From the NCBI RefSeq assembly GCF_024160145.1, contig NZ_JAMYWQ010000013.1, positions 1-64,000 on the forward strand: a stretch of 64,000 nt of DNA. The letters are read 5' to 3'. The DNA comes from Serratia nevei (lineage in GTDB: Bacteria > Pseudomonadota > Gammaproteobacteria > Enterobacterales > Enterobacteriaceae). A program made the position numbers and the translations under genes. A model generated the notes under the pieces. The model was not told where the DNA came from. It did not search any database and worked only from the letters and a program-made list of their open reading frames with translations. Positions within the stretch are counted from its first letter, which is position 1. Every line of letters begins with the position of its first letter. Positions 25,321 to 34,917 of this stretch are shown here, one piece after another.

Positions 25321-27762
25321 TTATCCAGTCACCGTCAGGACGTCCTCAAGCCAGCTGGCCGGGATCGCAGCCTGCGCCCGTGCCAGCTGTTGTTCAGCCA
25401 CCAGCGCTTTTCGCTGTGCAACCACCACTCCCGGCTCCCGGGTAAATGCCCGTTGCTGTTCCCCACCCGGCAGTTCCGGCAGGGGTTCACGGGTGATCCT
25501 GTCCAGCACTTCAACCTGCAGCGATCGTACAGCGCCTGTCGCGGCCAGCCCTGCCAGCTTTCCGGTCAGACTCTTTTGCCTGAAACTCAGCACAACACCC
25601 GTGGTCAGGGTGGCAAACCCGATAAGGTCTCCGGCTATCACCAGCGGTGACAGGGACTTATTACATTTGTCGCTGAAATAAATCATCCGGTAGCGGAAGT
25701 AGCCGCCCCACATCTCGCGCGTACCCAGCGCCGCGTGCATAAACCAGGCTCGCGAGTCATGCACCTGGTCGTCGAATAATGCCCTGACCAGCCCGGCAGG
25801 CTGCTGCGCATTACTGGCCTCACCGGCGGCAGGGAAAAGGACTGCCACACGCGCGTCTCCGTCCGCTTTCATTCGCCGGTATTCCCCGGGTTCATCATCG
25901 GTATTGAGCACGAAAATCATCGGCTGCAGCACGGTATCCAGCACCGCCTGCGCCAGGTTCTCCGGAATACGGTAGCCGTCGTGGTAATCCTTACCGAACT
26001 CCTTTGCCGCTTCAAACAGCTGGGTCTGCGCCATATCCGGGTCGAAATCCTTGATGCCCGGATAGAGCACAAGCTCATCTATCTTGTCGGCGGGCTGTTT
26101 TGCTATCTGGTCCTGACGCTTTTCAAGCACTTTTTTCTGCTTTTCATCCCGTGCGTCTTCTGCCGCCTTACGCGAGGCGGGCAACGCTTCGGTATTCTTG
26201 GCGCCCTGGTAGAATGGCGTTTTCAGCATCGAACCTCTGGCATAGCGCTCAATACGCCAGGCGGTGATCCACGCAATCTGGTTTTCAACGACGGTTTCCA
26301 GACTGCCGCTGGCACGCGGTGGTTCGTATTCGCAGGCCTCTTCGGGCGTGATTTTTTCTGGAGTGGTCAGATTCAGGGTAAGTTCGCGCCAGGCGTTGAA
26401 GCGCTGGACTAGATCTCCATGAATTAGAAATTCTTTTAAAGAATCTAAAGGCATCAACCGCCAGTTGTCTGTCTTCTTGTCATCAGGTAATGCTCCCACG
26501 GGTATTTTTAATGGCGCACCGACGGAAAATGCTGAAGCATACATATCATGCAAAGCAATTTGTGACAGCAGTAAAGCATCATCCTTTCCGTTCGCTTTCC
26601 CCTGATCCCCCGGCGGATAACCGCCACCCAGATCCGAGTGCACCCCCGGATAAACCACCTCGGTGGCATAGGGCGGGTACTTGCCGTCACCCCGGCGCAC
26701 CGAGTCCAGCGGGAAGCAGAGACGCTGCTCATGCCCGGACACCAGATGCACGCATTTTTTTATCAGCCCACCATAGGTTTCATCGTCCGGCAACTCCATC
26801 GTGTCATCCGCCCAGGACATATGCCCCTCAGCAATCGGCACCACGTGCGCTATCCCGACTGAGGCCACGGTATCCAGCAGCCCGAGAAACTCCACGCTGA
26901 TGGGCAACTGTAACTCACCTATCTGCAGGCACTGCGGGGGTTTTTCGCCTTCCGCTGCCGGTGGAGGCAGTAACTCACTCAGCCAGCGCACAAAGGCGCG
27001 CGCCGCCGCCGCTCCGCGGGAAAAACCGTAAACGTACAACTTGATGCCCAACAGCTTGGGTTTACCCGGCTCCGGCTGAGTAATCAATGGCTTCAGCTTC
27101 GGGGCTAACTCATTCAGTAAACGGCTGAACTCTTCATAACGATTGTGACTGCCGCCAAACCATAGACGGTTCCAGCTGGTGCCCATTTTGCCGATGGACT
27201 GACGACTCTCCGCGGTAGTCAACCATTTTTCAGTGGAGGTAAACTTCAGTACATCAATAATGCGCAGCAACGCCCAGTTAATCCGCTCCTCACCTTTAGT
27301 GGCACCCACCAACCCCATAGTGGAATAGTCCGGATCGTTCACTTCCGGGAACGGGGTCCCCACGCCGGGCATATAGAACTTAAAATATTTCCCCTCACCG
27401 TCTTCCGCATCATCTAACAACGTGCTCTGGCCGTCTGTTGGCACCCCGCCCGCAGTACCGGTACCGATGGTGGCACGAAACAACCGCGCGATATTGGTCG
27501 GATGCTTCGGGTTAGACAGCAGCAGGTCATTGTTCAGGTTATTCCCCGTACCGTCGAAAAACAGGCTGATATGCAGCGTCTTGCAGCACGGCGGCTCCAC
27601 GCGTCGTCCGGCCGCCAGACACAGTTCCTGGCGGTAGAGCCGCTCCGCGCTATTCTGCTGATGGCAGCTTTGCCCGACCTGCAGCGCCTGCGTAGGAAGA
27701 CGCCCCTGGGCCGGGAACGGCGGAGGTACCCAGGCTAAATCGGTTTCCGTTATTTCGGACAT
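25321..27762 (-). CDS. tle1: T6SS phospholipase effector, Tle1 family (DUF2235)
   Basis: 813 residues with a DUF2235 alpha/beta-hydrolase domain: HISLFFDGTGNNLNND near 64-79, the nucleophile elbow GFSRG with Ser248, and the His/Asp motif YPGVHSDLGGGY. The second half contains a helical, partly hydrophobic stretch (LVIAGDLIGFATLTTGVVL), as in Tle1 lipases that attack membrane phospholipids. The start ATG lies inside the end of the adjacent immunity gene (13-base overlap) with AAGGAG upstream. The neighbours (VgrG, DUF4123 chaperone, DUF3304 lipoproteins, PAAR) match known Tle1 modules. Catalytic residues appear intact. Confidence 0.92.
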   Translation of the reverse strand: MSEITETDLAWVPPPFPAQGRLPTQALQVGQSCHQQNSAERLYRQELCLAAGRRVEPPCCKTLHISLFFDGTGNNLNNDLLLSNPKHPTNIARLFRATIGTGTAGGVPTDGQSTLLDDAEDGEGKYFKFYMPGVGTPFPEVNDPDYSTMGLVGATKGEERINWALLRIIDVLKFTSTEKWLTTAESRQSIGKMGTSWNRLWFGGSHNRYEEFSRLLNELAPKLKPLITQPEPGKPKLLGIKLYVYGFSRGAAAARAFVRWLSELLPPPAAEGEKPPQCLQIGELQLPISVEFLGLLDTVASVGIAHVVPIAEGHMSWADDTMELPDDETYGGLIKKCVHLVSGHEQRLCFPLDSVRRGDGKYPPYATEVVYPGVHSDLGGGYPPGDQGKANGKDDALLLSQIALHDMYASAFSVGAPLKIPVGALPDDKKTDNWRLMPLDSLKEFLIHGDLVQRFNAWRELTLNLTTPEKITPEEACEYEPPRASGSLETVVENQIAWITAWRIERYARGSMLKTPFYQGAKNTEALPASRKAAEDARDEKQKKVLEKRQDQIAKQPADKIDELVLYPGIKDFDPDMAQTQLFEAAKEFGKDYHDGYRIPENLAQAVLDTVLQPMIFVLNTDDEPGEYRRMKADGDARVAVLFPAAGEASNAQQPAGLVRALFDDQVHDSRAWFMHAALGTREMWGGYFRYRMIYFSDKCNKSLSPLVIAGDLIGFATLTTGVVLSFRQKSLTGKLAGLAATGAVRSLQVEVLDRITREPLPELPGGEQQRAFTREPGVVVAQRKALVAEQQLARAQAAIPASWLEDVLTVTG

Positions 27763-28280
27763 ACTTTGGGCTCCTTCATCCTGATGGGCTCTTTAATCGG
27801 GTAGTTGGCATTTCTCGGTGACCAGCAACTGGTCGTCACCTTCACGTCATCACAGGGCAAAAAGTGCACCGTGATACCGCAGACATCCTGGCCGTTATAG
27901 TCGGGAACCGGGACGGTTTTGCTGTGCTGACGATGACTGGCTTTGATTTTTTTTTCCCATTCCAGATACTTCTCCCATTTTTCGTACCCTGGGAAACCTT
28001 CTGTTGATGACTCCCCACTTTCCCAGTCAATACGTACTGTCATACCCGGCGTCCAGCGGGCGGGCACGCTGTAGCAGCAGCCGCCACCGCCGCCCTGGAA
28101 TGGGCCAATAATGTCGATGCCCGACTGGTTATCAACACTGAAGTGGTTAATCGCCCATTTGGTGTGGTTGATGGCTTTAATGGTTCCGCCACCACCGCCT
28201 CCGGCCTGAGCGGCAGGCTGCGAACAGCCGGTTAACAGCAGCAGCCCCGCCAGCAGCGGACTTAAGAATGGGTGTTTCAT
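27750..28280 (-). CDS. tli1: Tle1 immunity lipoprotein (DUF3304), copy adjacent to the effector
   Basis: 176 residues with a lipoprotein signal (lipobox LTGC, Cys19), a glycine run (28-32), and a DUF3304-type domain with paired cysteines (GGCCYSVPARW, GQDVCGITVHFLPCDD, TTSCWSPRN). DUF3304 lipoproteins are the known periplasmic antidotes of Tle1 lipases. Its end overlaps the tle1 start, so antidote and toxin are translationally coupled. A near-identical second copy lies 56 bases upstream. Confidence 0.88.
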   Translation of the reverse strand: MKHPFLSPLLAGLLLLTGCSQPAAQAGGGGGGTIKAINHTKWAINHFSVDNQSGIDIIGPFQGGGGGCCYSVPARWTPGMTVRIDWESGESSTEGFPGYEKWEKYLEWEKKIKASHRQHSKTVPVPDYNGQDVCGITVHFLPCDDVKVTTSCWSPRNANYPIKEPIRMKEPKVCPK

Positions 28281-28336
28281 CTGACTTTCCTTGTAGATGT
28301 GGATTCACTAAGAGGGACGCGACAGCCGCAAACAGG

Positions 28337-28867
28337 CTATCTCGGACAGTCTTTGGGCTCCTTCATCCTGATGGGCTCTTTAATCGGGTAGTTGGCATTT
28401 CTCGGTGACCAGCAACTGGTCGTCACCTTCACGTCATCACAGGGCAAAAAGTGCACCGTGATACCGCAGACATCCTGGCCGTTATAATCAGGAACCGGGA
28501 CGGTTTTGCTGTGCTGCCGATTCTGGGCACTCATCTTTTTCTCCCAGGCTTTATATTTCTCGTAATCAGTGAATCCCGGAAAACCTTCTGTTGATGCCTC
28601 CCCACTTTCCCAGTCAACTCGTACCGTCATACCCGGCGTCCAGCGGGCGGGCACGCTGTAGCAGCAGCCGCCACCGCCGCCCTGGAACGGGCCAATAATG
28701 TCGATGCCCGACTGGTTATCAACACTGAAATGGTTAATCGCCCATTTGGTGTGGTTGATGGCTTTAATTGTTCCGCCACCACCGCCTCCGGCCTGAGCGG
28801 CAGGCTGCGAGCAGCCGGTTAACAGCAGCAGACCCGCCAGTAGCGGGCTTAAGAATGGATGTTTCAT
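28337..28867 (-). CDS. Tle1 immunity lipoprotein (DUF3304), second copy
   Basis: 176 residues, nearly identical to the first copy except in a patch at residues 84-116 and at two positions in the last four residues. Same lipobox (LTGC) and cysteine pattern. After its 3' end the DNA reads CTGTCCGAGATAG on the coding strand, matching the tle1 start region (ATGTCCGAAATAA) with the ATG lost. The duplicated unit therefore included the effector start. It probably also acts as an immunity protein, perhaps against a variant toxin. Confidence 0.85.
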   Translation of the reverse strand: MKHPFLSPLLAGLLLLTGCSQPAAQAGGGGGGTIKAINHTKWAINHFSVDNQSGIDIIGPFQGGGGGCCYSVPARWTPGMTVRVDWESGEASTEGFPGFTDYEKYKAWEKKMSAQNRQHSKTVPVPDYNGQDVCGITVHFLPCDDVKVTTSCWSPRNANYPIKEPIRMKEPKDCPR

Positions 28868-28941
28868 CTAGCTTTCCTTGTATGAAAAGAACATCTACAA
28901 AAGGAGGATGTGACGACGGGTAAAACGGTTTCTTTTCACCA

Positions 28942-29706
28942 TCAGTTCGGTACTGATGTGGAAAACCACTTTTTCATGACCCAGGCCTCGCGTGCTTCAT
29001 CCAGAATAATGCCCTGGTTGGTTGCTTCCACCATGTCCTGGTAACAATCAGAAAAAAGTGCCTGTTGTGATGAATACCTGCCCACTGGCGGTGCACTGTG
29101 CGACAGGAGGGTCATGACATCACATACGCACATCAGATGCTCAAGCTGGCGATCGCTTAGGTCAATTTTGTTAGGTTTTTCATCGCGGGTCTGGGGCGTA
29201 CCACTACCTTTTATACCTCTGGCATTACCATCCATATCCTGCCATACCCAGAACAGCACAGGGCGCAATAAAGGTCTTTGCTGTTCCTCACTGAGTACGT
29301 GCGTAAAAAGCACAGGGAAAATCCGCGTATCGTAAAACCGTAAAATTCCGCTCCGTCCCTCCTGCAGAATATCCATATACTGAGTGAGCCAGCCAGCCAG
29401 GGCAGAAAAAGGCCAGTGTGAGCACAACAGCAGCAACGGAGCCTGAACGGCAACCTGCTGACTCATGTCCTTCAGCCACTGCAACTGCTGAAGATCATCA
29501 AGTCTAATGCGTGCAACCAGCGGAGCATCATCGACGATAAACGCTTCCGGAAGCCCGTGATAAAGTGACTGCCACTCCACCGACAGTGCATTCAGTGCCG
29601 GAATAACGCTGAAATCCAGCCCTGCCTGATCAACGATAATATCAAGATAATCAGTTCCGGAAGACCGGCAGGTAACAGCGACTTCTTCAATCCATTTCGC
29701 GGTCAT
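28942..29706 (-). CDS. DUF4123 effector chaperone (TEC/Tap-type)
   Basis: 254 residues. Features of the DUF4123 family are HGLPEAFIVDDAPLVARI, LLLLCSHWPFSALAGWL and GRSGILRFYDTRIF followed by the WVWQDMDG segment. These chaperones load effectors onto their VgrG before secretion. The gene begins with no gap after vgrG (TAAATG) and is followed by the immunity pair and tle1, so it should serve the Tle1 effector. No signal peptide, consistent with a cytoplasmic chaperone. Confidence 0.88.
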   Translation of the reverse strand: MTAKWIEEVAVTCRSSGTDYLDIIVDQAGLDFSVIPALNALSVEWQSLYHGLPEAFIVDDAPLVARIRLDDLQQLQWLKDMSQQVAVQAPLLLLCSHWPFSALAGWLTQYMDILQEGRSGILRFYDTRIFPVLFTHVLSEEQQRPLLRPVLFWVWQDMDGNARGIKGSGTPQTRDEKPNKIDLSDRQLEHLMCVCDVMTLLSHSAPPVGRYSSQQALFSDCYQDMVEATNQGIILDEAREAWVMKKWFSTSVPN

Positions 29707-32085
29707 TTATGCCTCCCTGGGTACAAAACCCTGCGCCAGTTCCTGAGCTTTTTTAAGACATTCTTTACATACTGATGCCGGCAGTTCTGGCATAGGAAAA
29801 TCCTCGCTGGCTGGCCCCTGCAAATCGTGCAGGCCTTTTAGGCTGATTAATCCCGGACCATGAATCTGTACTTCCCCTTGTGGTGTGAGACGAATATAAG
29901 CACCTCCACAGCCCAGAGTGATGCCATTTTTAGCCGTCAATTGCAGGTGCCCCTGTGTTGACTGGACGATGACATCTTTAAGGGAAGTCAGCGACAGCAC
30001 ATCGCCGTGCGACTCAATTTCCAGCGGGCCTTTGGCGGAGACCAGCCGCATACCTTCCTGCTGGGCAAGCATTGAGACAGTCTGGCGCGCGTTCACCGAA
30101 TAACGCTGCGCCGCGCTGATATTCACCTCACCCAGGCTCTGCAAGTACAGTCCTTCACCGCTGTGTACCACGGTAGTTTTCGGCGTGACGGTGGCGATAC
30201 CTTGCGGTGCAGACATGAGCAAAGCCGGCCCTTTAAGCTCAATGGCTTCTGAAACAAACTTTCTCAGCGGCTCACTATCCGGAGCAACGTTATGGTGAGT
30301 CTGCGTAATAGCTCCCCACCCCGTCACCTGATTCACCGCCCCTTTCAGCAGGCTGATGGCCGGCTCCATCGCCAGCACCTTTCCTTGCGCCTTTGCCTGG
30401 CCGTCCGCGCTGATGAAAATGCCCTTCTGTGCGCGTATCGCCCCCCACCCGTCGGTTCTCAGCTCAAAACCTTCGCCGCGCTTTTGCCGTTCGCTGTCTA
30501 CCAGATGGCCGAGGTTCAGTTGGCTCTTGCCGCCGTACTCGGTGCTGACCTTGATGTGCTCTTTCCCCCTCTCATCGTCGAGGCGGATTTTGTTGTTCGC
30601 CGGGGTGCGCAACACGTTGCGTTTATAGTTGCGGATGGTGACGTGATCGCCATGCGCTGAATCGTGCAGCACACCGGCGATGTACGGCCTGTCCGGGTTG
30701 CCGTCCTCAAAGCCAATCGCCACTTCGGTGCCCGCCAGCAACGGCAGGTGCAGGCCGTAAGTGTCGCCGGCATAGGGGCGGGACTGCCGCACCCACAGGC
30801 TTTCAAAGCCGGTTTCCCAGTTATCCCTGTCAAACAGCATATTGACGCGATAGCGCCCGTCTTTATCGATATGGCCGTAGGTGTCATTTTCGGTGGTGCT
30901 GGTAACGCGCGCAGGCAACGTGCCCGCCATCACCGGGCGTGAGCCTGGCTCCGGACGAAAACTAAAATCAGTGCTGTCCGGTATCCCCTCAAAATGCACC
31001 CCAAAATCTTCATCACGCCTTGCGTGAGTGTGCATGCGGGTAATAACAACGCCCTGACTGAACACGTCTGCCACTTCGTACCCGCCGGTGACTTTCAGTA
31101 CCTGACCCGGAGAGAGAGTCGGGCAACTGGTAATGGCATGCGTCTGCGTCTGGCCATTCAGATAACGCTCATGACGAATGCGGGCAAAAAAGGCTCCGGA
31201 CTCCGGGGCCGGATTGCGGTCATAGGTACTGCCCGGTGTCAGATAGTTATCCGCATAGTGATAGGCATCACCGTAGGTGGTGGCATCCCCGCGGGTCGCA
31301 TCGATCTGGGTGTTCATGTCCTCAGTGGCCTGGCGGTAGTTATAATCGCGGGTACTGACCTGTTTCTGTACCACATGGTGGTGGCATGCCATCCCCCAGA
31401 CCGCGTCCACGCCTGTTGAATGCTGGCCCGATGGCGGCACCGACGGCAGCGTCAGCCCTGTCTCATACCCCTGCCGGCTGTCATAAAACTCCACCACATC
31501 GATGTTCAGGCGGGTATCGGTGGTAAAACGAAACCAAATGCCGACCTCACCCAACAGGCGGGTAGTAAAGTGCAGGTCATCCTCGCCGTACTGCATCACC
31601 TGCTCGCGGCGCGGGTATTCTTTACTCAGCGAGAACAGAAAATCCTGACCACGCATGTTGTGACGCTCGCGCAGGATTTTTTCCACGATCTGCGGGACCG
31701 ACATGTCCTGATAAATGGCGTTCTGGTGCGAACGGTCAAGCAGCGCCAGGCGTGGCTGGAGCGTCAGGGCATAGTGGGTTTCATCTTTTGAGGTATTGAG
31801 GCGTTCAAAGCCGCTCACCACTCCCTGAAGGGTGCGCACGGCCTGTTGCATTTTGATGCCGTAACCCTGGTCTACCGGGGCCTGCAGCGTCAGGGAAGCC
31901 GCTTTCATCAGCATCATTTCTTTGCTGATGGCATGATCAGCGCTGGTGAATTCAATACGGTAACTGAACGGCGTGCTCAGGGCTTCATCGCCTTCAAACG
32001 CCAGCACATCGAGCTCTGCTTCACATCCCTTCACCAACAACTGGTGATGGTTGTGGCTGAATCTTATCGGGAGATGACTGCTCAT
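29707..32085 (-). CDS. vgrG: T6SS spike protein VgrG (TssI)
   Basis: 792 residues. The gp27-like N-terminal part has FEGDEALSTPFSYRIEFTS, the gp5-like OB/needle region has WVRQSRPYAGDTYGLHLPLLAG and GFEDGNPDRPYIAGVLHDS, and a DUF2345 beta-rich extension follows (VRTPANNKIRLDDERGKEHI with the WGAIRAQKGI segment). The tail after the needle ends VCKECLKKAQELAQGF, with a CxxC pair, and may contact the effector. It overlaps clpV by four bases and is followed directly by the DUF4123 chaperone. Confidence 0.95.
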   Translation of the reverse strand: MSSHLPIRFSHNHHQLLVKGCEAELDVLAFEGDEALSTPFSYRIEFTSADHAISKEMMLMKAASLTLQAPVDQGYGIKMQQAVRTLQGVVSGFERLNTSKDETHYALTLQPRLALLDRSHQNAIYQDMSVPQIVEKILRERHNMRGQDFLFSLSKEYPRREQVMQYGEDDLHFTTRLLGEVGIWFRFTTDTRLNIDVVEFYDSRQGYETGLTLPSVPPSGQHSTGVDAVWGMACHHHVVQKQVSTRDYNYRQATEDMNTQIDATRGDATTYGDAYHYADNYLTPGSTYDRNPAPESGAFFARIRHERYLNGQTQTHAITSCPTLSPGQVLKVTGGYEVADVFSQGVVITRMHTHARRDEDFGVHFEGIPDSTDFSFRPEPGSRPVMAGTLPARVTSTTENDTYGHIDKDGRYRVNMLFDRDNWETGFESLWVRQSRPYAGDTYGLHLPLLAGTEVAIGFEDGNPDRPYIAGVLHDSAHGDHVTIRNYKRNVLRTPANNKIRLDDERGKEHIKVSTEYGGKSQLNLGHLVDSERQKRGEGFELRTDGWGAIRAQKGIFISADGQAKAQGKVLAMEPAISLLKGAVNQVTGWGAITQTHHNVAPDSEPLRKFVSEAIELKGPALLMSAPQGIATVTPKTTVVHSGEGLYLQSLGEVNISAAQRYSVNARQTVSMLAQQEGMRLVSAKGPLEIESHGDVLSLTSLKDVIVQSTQGHLQLTAKNGITLGCGGAYIRLTPQGEVQIHGPGLISLKGLHDLQGPASEDFPMPELPASVCKECLKKAQELAQGFVPREA

Positions 32086-34739
32086 GCGTGCACTCCTTGT
32101 GTACGGTCAAACGCCAGTCCGATCCCCTCTTCCTCACTCCAGCTAAGGCGTAGCGACCGTGGTTTCTGTTTGGCGGCCATGTGAACCAGCAGTTGCCGAC
32201 TCAGCACCGGCAGGATTTGCTGGTTAAGCAGGCTGTCGACGTTGCGTGCGCCGGTGTCCGGCAGCAGGCAGGCGACGGTCAGGGCCTCATACAGGCTCTC
32301 ATCAATCTGCGTGGTCAGGCCATAGTGACGCTGCAAACGCGTACTGACCTGCCCGAGTTTCATCTCTACGATGGTGCGCATTGCCGCTTCTGCCAGCGGA
32401 CGATAAATCACGGTCTGGAAACGGGCCAGCAGCGCGGGCTGGAAGTGATCGCGCAGGATCGGGCGCAGCAGTTCGTGCAGATCGCCTTCGGTGGCTTCCG
32501 GCTGCTCGTCCAGCAGTTGCATCAGGTGGTCACTACCGAGGTTAGAGGTCATCAGGATAACGGTGTTGCGGAAGTCGATTTCGCGCCCTTCACCGTCGCG
32601 CATAAAGCCACGGTCGAAGACCTGATAGAACAGATTCATCACGTCCCGGTGGGCTTTTTCCACTTCATCGAGCAGCACCACGCTGTACGGACGCTTGCGC
32701 ACCGCTTCGGTGAGAATGCCGCCCTGGCCGTAGCCAACATAGCCTGGCGGTGAACCTTTGAGCTGCGACACCGTATGCGGCTCCTGGTATTCGGACAGGT
32801 TGATGGTGATGAGGGATTTCTCACCGCCGTACAACACATCGGCCAGCGCCAGCGCGGTTTCGGTTTTGCCGACGCCGCTCGGGCCCACCAGCAGGAACAC
32901 GCCCTGCGGGCCATTTTCTGACGTCAGCCCGGTCTTCGCCGCGCGCAGGCGCTGGGCAATGGCATTCAGGGACATGTCCTGACCCACCACACGCTTACCG
33001 ATTTCAGCGTCCAAGGTCAACAGTTCCGTCTGTTCGTCTTTCATCAGCGAGGAGAGCGGCACGCCGGTCCAGTCGGCAATCACGTTTGCCACGGTGCGAG
33101 TGTCCACGTCCAGTGACAGCAGCGGCGTATTACCCTGCAGCGCTGACAGCTGGTTTTGCAGATTGGTGATGTCGGCCTGGCGGCTGATGTCCTGGCGCAC
33201 TTCCAGCAGTTGCTCTGTCAGGCTCAGTTCGCGACCGTACTGACTTTCCAGCTCGTCGAGTTCGACAATCAGGTCGTTTTGCTGCTGTTCAATTGCCGCC
33301 AGACGTTCACCGTGATGGTTGTTGCCAAGCGCGATATCTTCCAGCTGCGCCTGTTTTTCAATGTCCAGCGCGGTGAGCCGCGCGCGGTACTGGGTCAGCG
33401 CTTCCGGTACGGTATCGAGGCTCATGCGCACGCGGGCGCTCGCAGTATCCAGCAGGTCAACCGCCTTGTCCGGCAGCTGGCGGCCGGTCAGATAGCGGCG
33501 GGAAAGCGTAACGGCCGCACGCACCGCATCGTCAGTGATGTGCACATTGTGGTGTTCAGCATAGCGGGATTTCAGGCCACGCAGCATCAGGCAGGCGGTG
33601 TCATCATCAGGCTCGTCTACTTTGACCATCTGGAAGCGGCGTTCCAGCGCGGCATCGCGTTCGAAATATTGCTTGTACTCGCTCCAGGTGGTGGCGGCAA
33701 TGGTGCGCAGTTCGCCGCGGGCGAGTGCCGGTTTCAGCAGGTTAGCCGCATCCGCGCCCCCCGCCTGATTGCCCGCACCGATAATAGTGTGCGCTTCGTC
33801 GATAAACAGCAAAATCGGCACAGGCGACTGCTGCACCGCATCGATGACGTTTTTCAGACGCTGTTCGAATTCCCCCTTCACGCCCGCACCAGCCTGCAGC
33901 AAACCAAGGTCAAGGGTGCGCAGGATGACCGGTTTGAGGGATTCAGGAACGTTGCCCTCGGCAATACGCAGCGCCAGGCCTTCGACCAGCGCGGTTTTGC
34001 CGACACCGGGTTCGCCGACCAGGATCGGGTTGTTCTTGCGGCGGCGGGAAAGAATATCCACCATCTGGCGGATTTCCGTGTCGCGACCGAACACCGGGTC
34101 AATCTTGCCCTCTTTCGCTTTGGCGGTGACGTCAAGGGTGAATTTATCCAGTGCGTTCTGCAGCGCCGGGTTCAGTTCGCCTTCTTTTACGCCTTCTGCG
34201 CCGACAGGGCGCCCGACAAACTCCACTTCCCCGCCGTGGCTCTGTGCCAGTTCAGCTTCCTGCTGCACTTCTGGTCGTTCGTCGGACTGTGCATCGAGCA
34301 ACGGGCGCAGGCGCTCAAGCTGGCTCTGCCCCAGGGTCAGCAGTGGCCACAGACCCTCGCAGCGCACCAGGTTCTGTTTTTCAACCAACGCCATCAGTAG
34401 ATGCACACTGCGGATGTGCTCTTCGCCACTAAGGGAGGCAATCAGCCAGGCTTCCTGCATCAGCGTCTGAATGCTGTCTGAAAGCTGCGGGCGGCTGCGA
34501 ATAGAGCGAGGAAGTGTATCCAGCCAGCCCAACAGAGCCTGCCAAATGCTGTCCATATCCCACTCATAACGGCGCGCCAGCACCGTCAGGTCGCCCTCGC
34601 CCTGCTCCAGCAGTTTCATCAGCCAGTGCTCAGGCAAAATTTCCGCATGCGCGCGGGTCTGACAGAGCGAGGCTGCCCCTTCCATCGCACGGGCACAGTA
34701 AGGGTTCAGACGTCGCAGCAGGATGGCTGGATTTTCCAT
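32082..34739 (-). CDS. clpV: T6SS sheath-recycling ATPase ClpV (TssH)
   Basis: 885 residues from ATG 34739 (MENPAILLRRLNPYC), the normal ClpV N-terminus; upstream codons lie in the hcp-clpV spacer. A Clp-N domain, the first AAA+ module with Walker A GEPGVGKT at 242-249 and IDEAHTIIGAG, a middle helical domain, and a second AAA+ module with GPSGVGKT and LLDEVEKAH are all present. ClpV binds contracted TssB/TssC sheaths and disassembles them. It starts 178 bases after hcp, across two hairpins, so its expression may be lower than that of hcp. Confidence 0.95.
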   Translation of the reverse strand: MENPAILLRRLNPYCARAMEGAASLCQTRAHAEILPEHWLMKLLEQGEGDLTVLARRYEWDMDSIWQALLGWLDTLPRSIRSRPQLSDSIQTLMQEAWLIASLSGEEHIRSVHLLMALVEKQNLVRCEGLWPLLTLGQSQLERLRPLLDAQSDERPEVQQEAELAQSHGGEVEFVGRPVGAEGVKEGELNPALQNALDKFTLDVTAKAKEGKIDPVFGRDTEIRQMVDILSRRRKNNPILVGEPGVGKTALVEGLALRIAEGNVPESLKPVILRTLDLGLLQAGAGVKGEFEQRLKNVIDAVQQSPVPILLFIDEAHTIIGAGNQAGGADAANLLKPALARGELRTIAATTWSEYKQYFERDAALERRFQMVKVDEPDDDTACLMLRGLKSRYAEHHNVHITDDAVRAAVTLSRRYLTGRQLPDKAVDLLDTASARVRMSLDTVPEALTQYRARLTALDIEKQAQLEDIALGNNHHGERLAAIEQQQNDLIVELDELESQYGRELSLTEQLLEVRQDISRQADITNLQNQLSALQGNTPLLSLDVDTRTVANVIADWTGVPLSSLMKDEQTELLTLDAEIGKRVVGQDMSLNAIAQRLRAAKTGLTSENGPQGVFLLVGPSGVGKTETALALADVLYGGEKSLITINLSEYQEPHTVSQLKGSPPGYVGYGQGGILTEAVRKRPYSVVLLDEVEKAHRDVMNLFYQVFDRGFMRDGEGREIDFRNTVILMTSNLGSDHLMQLLDEQPEATEGDLHELLRPILRDHFQPALLARFQTVIYRPLAEAAMRTIVEMKLGQVSTRLQRHYGLTTQIDESLYEALTVACLLPDTGARNVDSLLNQQILPVLSRQLLVHMAAKQKPRSLRLSWSEEEGIGLAFDRTQGVHA

Positions 34740-34841
34740 GACTTTCTCTCTTTGTCGGTTCCTGGACACGCTACCGCCCATCGCTGTTTTCGGTGAAGGG
34801 GACCAAAGCGCATGCGGTCGGGCTGGCAGATTGTGGGTTTC

Positions 34842-34877
34842 TTTGCTGAGCGCCCGCACGGCAGGACGCTCAGCAAA
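34842..34877 (-). terminator. Second hairpin between hcp and clpV
   Basis: An 11-base perfect stem (TTTGCTGAGCG pairing with CGCTCAGCAAA) closes a 14-base loop. It lies downstream of the hcp terminator on the transcribed strand. Because clpV follows, it may act as an attenuator or mRNA stabiliser. Pairing was seen directly; the role is inferred. Confidence 0.5.
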
Positions 34878-34879
34878 AA

Positions 34880-34911
34880 ACAAAAAAGCGGACAGAGAAG
34901 CTCTGCCCGCT
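34880..34911 (-). terminator. Intrinsic terminator after hcp
   Basis: On the minus strand AGCGGGCAGAG, a three-base loop and CTCTGTCCGCT (11 pairs including one G-U) are followed by a T-run. It begins seven bases after the hcp stop. This fits strong hcp transcription with only partial read-through into clpV. Confidence 0.75.
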
Positions 34912-34917
34912 GGCGAC

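Noticed and set aside
28078-28200. Gly-rich stretches in the immunity lipoproteins as a microsatellite or phase-variable tract
   Set aside because: The glycine codons are mixed rather than pure mono- or dinucleotide runs, so slippage is unlikely.
33156-34400. Antisense frame over clpV (414 codons)
   Set aside because: It is a shadow of the AAA+ coding sequence; no recognisable domain.
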